A stretch of 23,519 nucleotides of DNA, taken from CAYWBW01 sp964456745 (GTDB lineage: Bacteria > Patescibacteriota > Gracilibacteria > GCA-2401425 > JAJOLG01). The stretch covers positions 1 to 23,519 of the forward strand of contig CAYWBW010000028.1 of NCBI GenBank assembly GCA_964456745.1, read 5' to 3'. This document shows positions 18,186-23,519 of the stretch, piece after piece. The position numbers were made by a program, and so were the translations under genes. Positions within the stretch are counted from its first letter, which is position 1; each line of letters begins with the position of its first letter. The notes under the pieces are model-generated. The model saw only the letters and a list, made by a program, of their open reading frames with translations. It did no database searches and was not told where the DNA came from.

Positions 18186-18214
18186 ATTGTATAGAAAATA
18201 ATTAGCACTGTCAA
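18186..18214 (-). promoter_or_regulatory. dnaK promoter
   Basis: On the minus strand -35 TTGACA (18214-18209), a 17-nt spacer and -10 TACAAT (18191-18186), directly upstream of the CIRCE element. A TTAGCACT-like half-site also overlaps the -35 side (18202-18210 on the plus strand). Confidence 0.8.
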
Positions 18215-18236
18215 GTGGAGAGTGATAAAAAAGTAT

Positions 18237-18542
18237 TTAAAAATCTAAAGCAAGTACCATTTTTAAATACTCTTCTACTATTAGTAATTCACTCTCATTT
18301 AAAAAGGAAATTTGATTTGAACAAAACCTTTTATTGTCAATTGATCTTATTTGATCAATTAACAAATCAGAATCACAATCCAAGCTTCATCTTTTCTTAA
18401 TTCTAAACCTTAAAGGCTCAGCTTCATTGATTAATTTCGAAGTCATAGGAATAATAATCGTACTTAAATGTCATATATCATTTAAATCATCTGATTGCAA
18501 TACTAATACCGGTCTTGCTTTTCATGGTTCTGGTTTAAATTT
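18237..18542 (-). pseudogene. 5'-truncated MazF/PemK-family toxin remnant
   Basis: The open frame has about 101 residues and begins after a TAA at 18545-18543, with no start codon near its 5' end. It matches the MazF/PemK endoribonuclease core: GKARPVLVLQSDDLND, STIIIPMTSKL, LLIDQIRSIDNKRF, then the C-terminal helix ELLIVEEYLKMVLALDF. MazF toxins cut mRNA at short sequences. The usual N-terminal 10-20 residues (xGDIYLVxF-type) are missing; similar hydrophobic codons occur just upstream, but out of frame across a T-run. It is thus either a frameshifted gene or a remnant. No antitoxin gene is seen next to it. Its 5' end lies about 20 nt from a second remnant on the other strand. Confidence 0.7.
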
Positions 18543-18559
18543 TTAAAAAAACAAAATAA

Positions 18560-18697
18560 ATAAATTATAATTCTGAAATTATCTCTTTTCAAGTAAAAAC
18601 AATATCTAAATACAGATTAAAAAATAAAATTTGAACAATTACAGATGATAATCTTGAAAAAGTTATTTTGTATTTAAATGACTTATTGAAGTATTAA
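18560..18697 (+). pseudogene. C-terminal fragment of a second MazF/PemK-like toxin
   Basis: A 45-residue plus-strand frame without a start codon (TAA at 18557-18559 just before). Its peptide, FQVKTISKYRLKNKIGTITD followed by DNLEKVILYLNDLLKY, resembles the MazF C-terminus (QIRTIDKxRLxxKIGxLxxxxLxxVxxxLxxxLxL). The core that should precede it is absent. It is divergent from the minus-strand remnant, as if an inversion or deletion had joined two toxin tails head to head. Confidence 0.5.
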
Positions 18698-18721
18698 AAA
18701 ATTAGCAAATTAATTTTATAA

Positions 18722-19228
18722 TTATAATTTTATACAAGAATAAGATAGATAATAATCACCATCAGAAGCTTTTAAAGTTCTACTAACCCTAACTATTTCA
18801 AAACCATTAGGACAACTACAGCTATCTCATGTAGTTGAACAAAAAGCTGGCTCTCTGACAAATCTATTACCACCTGCATCACATTCTTTTCAATTTGTAC
18901 CATCATCATCTGCATGACATATTCAATACAAACCACCTTTCACAAAAGCTACACTACTCAAATCCTGCCATGCTCATCTCAAATCTCAATCGGAAGTCCA
19001 AACTTGTCAACTTTCTCACTCATTATCAACTCAAAAGTTAGTATACTTATTAACTGCATTAGCAATATCATTCCACATTGCAGATGTAAGTTGTGTTCAA
19101 CTGTTCATAGTTGTACTTAAATTAGTTGGGTAATTTAGTGCATACACTGTCCATACTAATCATATCATCATAATGTTTCAGATAAACACAGTAATAAGTA
19201 TGCTTAGGATTTTTTTAATTTTTTTCAT
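18722..19228 (-). CDS. Exported cysteine-containing protein, function unknown
   Basis: 168 residues. The N-terminus MKKIKKILSILITVFIWNIM continues as a hydrophobic helix to about residue 31, so it is a signal peptide or membrane anchor. The next stretch has NYPTNLSTTMNSGTQLTSAM followed by WNDIANAVNKY. The C-terminal half carries six cysteines in a pattern that suggests disulfides (GICHADDDG, KECDAGG, AFCSTTGDSCSCPNG, SYSCIKL). I do not recognise the family. It lies 21 nt downstream of the giant surface protein gene on the same strand, so it may be its partner, for example a secreted or anchored accessory factor. It has no cytosolic features. Confidence 0.75.
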
Positions 19229-19249
19229 AATATTTTTTATTAATTAAAT

Positions 19250-22200
19250 TTAATTTAAATTACATTCGATATTTGAACTATTTAAAGTACAAATTCATCC
19301 AATAGTAGTAGGCGTACTAACAATTGGATCACACTGACCAATATTGAATTCTTTAGCCTTCATAGAGCCATAATCAATAGCTGTACTAGTTCTATTAAAA
19401 TCTCAATCATATGTTGTGAAACCATTTCCAAACTGTCAGTATCAATTATGTCAAAGTGTCCAAACCGTACCATCTGATTTAACTGCTGTAGTATGATTAG
19501 CTCCAGCTTCAATATTAACAATACTATTCAGATCTGGAACTCTCATAGGTGTAGATCTGGTTATTTGACTATCTGCTATTCCATTTTTATCATTTCACCA
19601 AATCCAAACTGTACCATCTGACTTAAGAGCAACAAAATGATTATCACCAGATGCGATATCAACAACATCATCAAAATCTGGTATTTGTACATGTACTCTT
19701 CTAGTAGTAGTTGTTCAATCACCAACTTGTCCTCGCGAATTTCTTCAAGCACCCCATACAGTTCAGTCCGATTTAAGAGCTATTGTATTTTCTGAAAGAG
19801 ATGCAATTTTTACAATATCACTAAGGCTAGTATTTTTCACAGGAACATTAGAATTACTTGTATTATTATTTCCAAATTCACTAAAATAATTTCATCACCA
19901 AGCCCAAAAACTTCAATCTGATTTAATTGCTAATGTATTACCATTAGAAGCTGCAACTTCTACTACATCAGTAATATTTAAAACTTTTACAGGCAATAAT
20001 CTCTGGGTATTGGTACCATCTCATAGCTGTCCTCTCAAATTTCTTCCCCATGTCCAAACTGTTCAATCTGATTTTACTGCAATTGTGTGAGCATATTGTC
20101 AAGCAGTGATGTTAATCACATCATTAAGACCTGGTACTTGTACAGGCTCTTTTCTCATAGTAGTTGTACCATCACCTAATTGACCATAATTATTATATCC
20201 CCAAGTCCATACTGTTCAATCTGATTTTAAAGCAACACTATGTTCGTTTCAAGTATCTACTTTTATTACATTATCTAAGCCTGATACTTGTATTGGTTCT
20301 TTTCTCATAGTAGTTGTAGCATCACCAAGTTGACCACGATTATTTCTTCACCAAGCCCAAACTGTTCAATCTGATTTTGATACAACTGTATGCTGTCTAC
20401 CAGCACTAATATCAACACAAGACACCCTTGCAGCGCTACATCCAGCAATATCTCATCAATTTAATCATACACAACTCCAATCGTATCTTCAATCTGCTGC
20501 CAAATCATCTATCCAATTAACAATTCAATCAGAACAAAGGTTTAAATCAGGCTTAGATGCAACTGTTTGTGTACTCATTGGTCAACATGTTCAGTCCACT
20601 CTTTCATTAGACAACTCACCACCTTCACATTCTATATTTGTATAATCAAATCTAAGTTTCTCTATATGCCAAGATGCTCTGCTTAAATCAAGTACATAAA
20701 CCCCTCATTTTGTACCAATATCTAAGTCCACCATTCAAACTGTAGTTGAAAACATTCAAACTGGATCATTAAAGTCATAAGATACAGGAGTTGTAGATAG
20801 CACATTGGCTAAATCAGTGTCATAGATTTTCAATTCTCAACTATTATCATCTTTACTCTTTAAAAGTACATACACCCTATCATCTAAAACAAAATAATCT
20901 AAGAAATTTCACTGCGTAGCAAGATCAATATCAATACTCCAAATTTTTTCACCATCTAATTTTGATCTTTTTTCAATATGTGTTTTTATTGGACCTCACA
21001 TAACACTATCTCAACTCACCATTGAAATGTAAATATTTTCTTTATCTGTGAGAAGTTTTCATCAATAAATATAATTACTTCAAACACTGATTTCTTTTTC
21101 CCATAAATAATTTCAATTTGAAATATCTCTTTTTTCTAAAACAAATTTATCAAGAGTAGTAAATGGTGCATACTGACCTACGTTATCACTAATATAATAC
21201 ATTCATTCTTTATCTCAAACAGCTTCTCAAATATTATCTACTACCATATTTTTTACAGGTCTTGGCAAATCAATTCTCCAATCAATAGAACCATTTGATA
21301 ATTTCCTCTTGGAGGCATAAAATTCAGAATCAACTTTACTTGCTACTCAAATCATATAAATACCATCTGATCTTACATTCAATTTTTTAACTACATCTTC
21401 CACAACATTTGTTCATACACCACTATCATCTATAATTATTGGCCATCAAGATGCCATAGCCCCATTGCTTAAATTTCTTTTTTCAATATAAGTTTTCTTA
21501 ATTCAATCTCATGAAGTATTGAAATTTGCTGGACCATTGTCTGAACTAAAAGATATATAAATATAATCTCCCTCAATTCAAATAGATTTATTTGTTAAAA
21601 ACAAACTATCCCAAATATAATGATCAGATTCTTTATTCCAATGAATAGTTTGTCCATCTAGAGATCTTCTTTCCATTACAATATTATAACTCCAAAGACC
21701 CATAGTTTTCATTCATACAGTATAAATTCACTGATTATCTCAACTATCTTTGACTAAAATTTGTAATGGATATCAAATATCTGATTGATCTACTTCCATT
21801 TCTTGTACTAATGAATTGTTAGTTACTTCTATGCAATATCAAGCACCCTCTTGAATAGCATTACATCAAGCATAATTTCATCAATCAACTCACATACAAT
21901 TCCAATTGTATCTTCAATCTTCAGCTGTTTCATCTTGCCAGTCTACTGTTCAAGTAGAACAAAGGTTATCTATTGGCTTTGAAGTCACTGTGTGTGTACT
22001 AATTGATCAACATGTTCAGTTAACTACAGTATCACAAGCTTGAGGATTACAAATTTCTGTTCATGTAAGCTCTGAAGCTGCAGGACAAGAAAGTCATCAG
22101 CAGCTCTCTGCTATACATGTCTGTGTCCATGTTCTAGTTCAACCTCAGCAACTTTCTGTACATGAAGTATATGTTTTATCTGATAATTGTCTATCCACAG

Positions 22201-23518
22201 GAGTACAACAAGCGATATCAGGACAAGATTCTGTTCAACTTGACTCAGCTCAGACCGTAAGATCTGATCCTCAACAACTTATCGATCATTGTTTTTCCCT
22301 CGTCCAAGATTTTGTTATATTAGTTCAGCAACCTGGAGTGCAAGATCAATATGTTTTAGCAGCCCATGTTATATTTGTTGGGCTACACCTATTTGCACTG
22401 CAACTAACATCTGAATCATCTGTAACATTATTTCATTCACAATTCCAAGTATATTGTCATCACACAGATGGATTAACATCTACAGCTGCTGGATTTCAGG
22501 CATAACACAAGTTTGCTGTATTGTTGTTAAAATCATCATAAAAATCAAAACTCTGAAAAGATCAATTATTCCTAAGTCAACAAACTCAAACCAAAGGAGC
22601 TGTATAACATTTCCATCAATTTGGGTCTGAAGAATCACGAACTAAGGATTGTCAGTTATCACAATCAATATTATCAAAAACACTAGAAAAATCAGCACAT
22701 TCCCAAAGCTTTGTGTTATTATTGTATTTGATTATTTTATCATCAGAACATGATAATTTTGACAGTGTATCATTAACATCTCATTTATTAGTAATAATAG
22801 TATCTCAAGCATTATTAATAACTGTTCATGATACTGTAATAAAAAGATTATCTCAAAAATTAACTGTTGTCTTAGTTCATCAAAGAGTTATATATTCAGT
22901 ATGAGGTCCTCATATTGAAATAATTTTATTATTCGTTGTTATCTTATCTCATTGTATATTTGTAATCGAATTAGTATCTCATAAATTAATTATTTCTGAT
23001 TGTGTAATAAATTCAGTTGAATTTATTATTAGGTCTGATCATCACAAATTTGTTACTCAAATTGTTGTGATATTGTTTATAGTAGAATTATTAGTTACGT
23101 TTAAATTTTCTAAATTTGTATCTCAGTTTAGTGTTGATCATTCACTTACTGCTAGGTTTGTTATGTTTGTTGTCTGTAGCGTACTTTCTCAGTTAACTGT
23201 AAGATTTGATTTAAGTGTAGTGCTTCAGTTTATTATAAGATTAGCTGCTGTCTCAAGAGTGTGTGAGATTATCCATTTTAAATCATCTCTGTCCCACAAT
23301 ATTGAAGACACAACTCAAGAAAGTCATCCTTCTTCTATGCTTATTCAAGCTCACTGACTTGAAACATGAGATCATCATTTATTTAAAGTCATACTCTCAT
23401 CATCTATTTCCAATACCGTTGAGTCAATTACGGTTTCAGTTCAGTTGACCGAGAAATTTCAGTTTACTGTTAAATTTTCTAGAGTTGTGTCTGAGTCTAC
23501 ATCTAGTGTTCATTTTAC
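19250..23518 (-). CDS. Giant modular surface protein (tail-fibre-like, TSP1-like and RCC1 domains), 5' end outside the window
   Basis: The frame is open for 1,422 residues and its start lies beyond the window. Numbering from the first codon seen, residues 18-93 resemble phage tail-fibre head segments (FSVNGTETVIDSTVLEIDDE and a SILWDRDDLKW end). About 95-240 are Asn/Thr/Leu repeats (LTVNG, LENLNVTNNSTINN) like a beta-solenoid. At 377-496 are two thrombospondin type 1-like repeats (YTSCTESCGGGTRTWTQTC). At about 503-555 and 971-1023 are two copies of a Cys/Trp module (TSKP...LCS.G...GRY.W.C.G...GC.A). Between them (about 563-946) is a propeller with recurring EKR-L-x-x-G-x-x-x-W units. At about 1030-1390 are seven RCC1 repeats (ALKSDGTVWTWGYNNYGQLG). 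It is probably an exported adhesin or host-contact protein. Confidence 0.88.
19340..20430 (-). repeat. Seven RCC1-type repeats (about 48-51 residues each)
   Basis: Each unit has the shape AGxxHTxALKSDGTVWTWGxN followed by xxGQLGDGTTTxRxxPVxV. Seven are enough for one closed RCC1 beta-propeller. The glycine in SDG is TGA in repeats 1-5 and GGT in 6-7. The glycine after the second Trp position is TGA in most repeats and GGA in 2-3. The repeats therefore confirm the UGA=Gly reading from inside one gene. Confidence 0.9.
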
Positions 23519-23519
23519 A

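Noticed and set aside
18215..18400. A 61-residue plus-strand frame
   Set aside because: It is antisense to the MazF-like remnant, which has recognisable family motifs.
1..23519. Widespread gene decay suggested by short standard-code frames
   Set aside because: Reading TGA as glycine restores full-length genes with conserved motifs; the short pieces are a genetic-code artefact.

Overview
The window comes from a strongly AT-rich bacterium in which UGA is read as glycine (translation table 25). That code is known from Absconditabacteria (SR1) and Gracilibacteria of the Candidate Phyla Radiation. Read with the standard code, almost every gene here breaks into short pieces. Read with UGA=Gly, long uninterrupted genes appear and their invariant glycines fall on TGA codons: the EF-Tu and PilT P-loops, HisRS motif 2, the HisRS GGGGYDG block, the RNase HI DGASRGNPG block and the RCC1 repeats. 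No tRNA for UGA lies in the window, so the code call rests on these conserved positions. TGG is still used for tryptophan. Most starts lack a Shine-Dalgarno sequence.

Layout. Positions 1-1127 (minus) carry a truncated tyrosine recombinase, a terminator, tRNA-Asp and rpsJ. Positions 1208-2389 are tuf, with a clear sigma70-type promoter. gyrB (2507-4549) and hisS (4619-6049) follow on the minus strand. Two small membrane proteins come next (6142-7191), the second with a cytosolic zinc-ribbon tail. On the plus strand, 7364-10387 holds a long type IV prepilin and a PilT-like ATPase with an Asn/Gln-rich N-terminus. Two minus-strand nucleic-acid enzymes follow (10395-11601): a single-domain RecB-type nuclease with a probable Fe-S cysteine set, and RNase HI. 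A small plus-strand protein of unknown function lies at 11850-12254. rplL and rplJ (12364-13386) have a long structured leader and a promoter. Then come an AT-rich inverted repeat, RNase J (13869-15899) with a basic N-terminal extension, and dnaK (16140-18098) with a CIRCE operator.

Positions 18237-18697 contain two 5'-truncated MazF/PemK-like toxin remnants arranged head to head. The last 4.8 kb (minus strand) encode a small exported cysteine-containing protein and, directly upstream of it, the last 1,422 residues of a very large surface protein. Its parts in order are a phage-tail-fibre-like N-terminal region, two thrombospondin type 1-like repeats, a Cys/Trp module, a PQQ-like propeller, a second copy of the Cys/Trp module, and seven RCC1 repeats.

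How the parts relate. Most of the window is reduced-genome housekeeping: translation, topoisomerase, chaperone and RNA turnover. The accessory content points to a cell that attaches to other cells: type IV pilus parts and a giant modular adhesin-like protein. This fits the episymbiotic or predatory lifestyle reported for relatives, but the lifestyle of this organism is inference. The giant protein is the most interesting object here.
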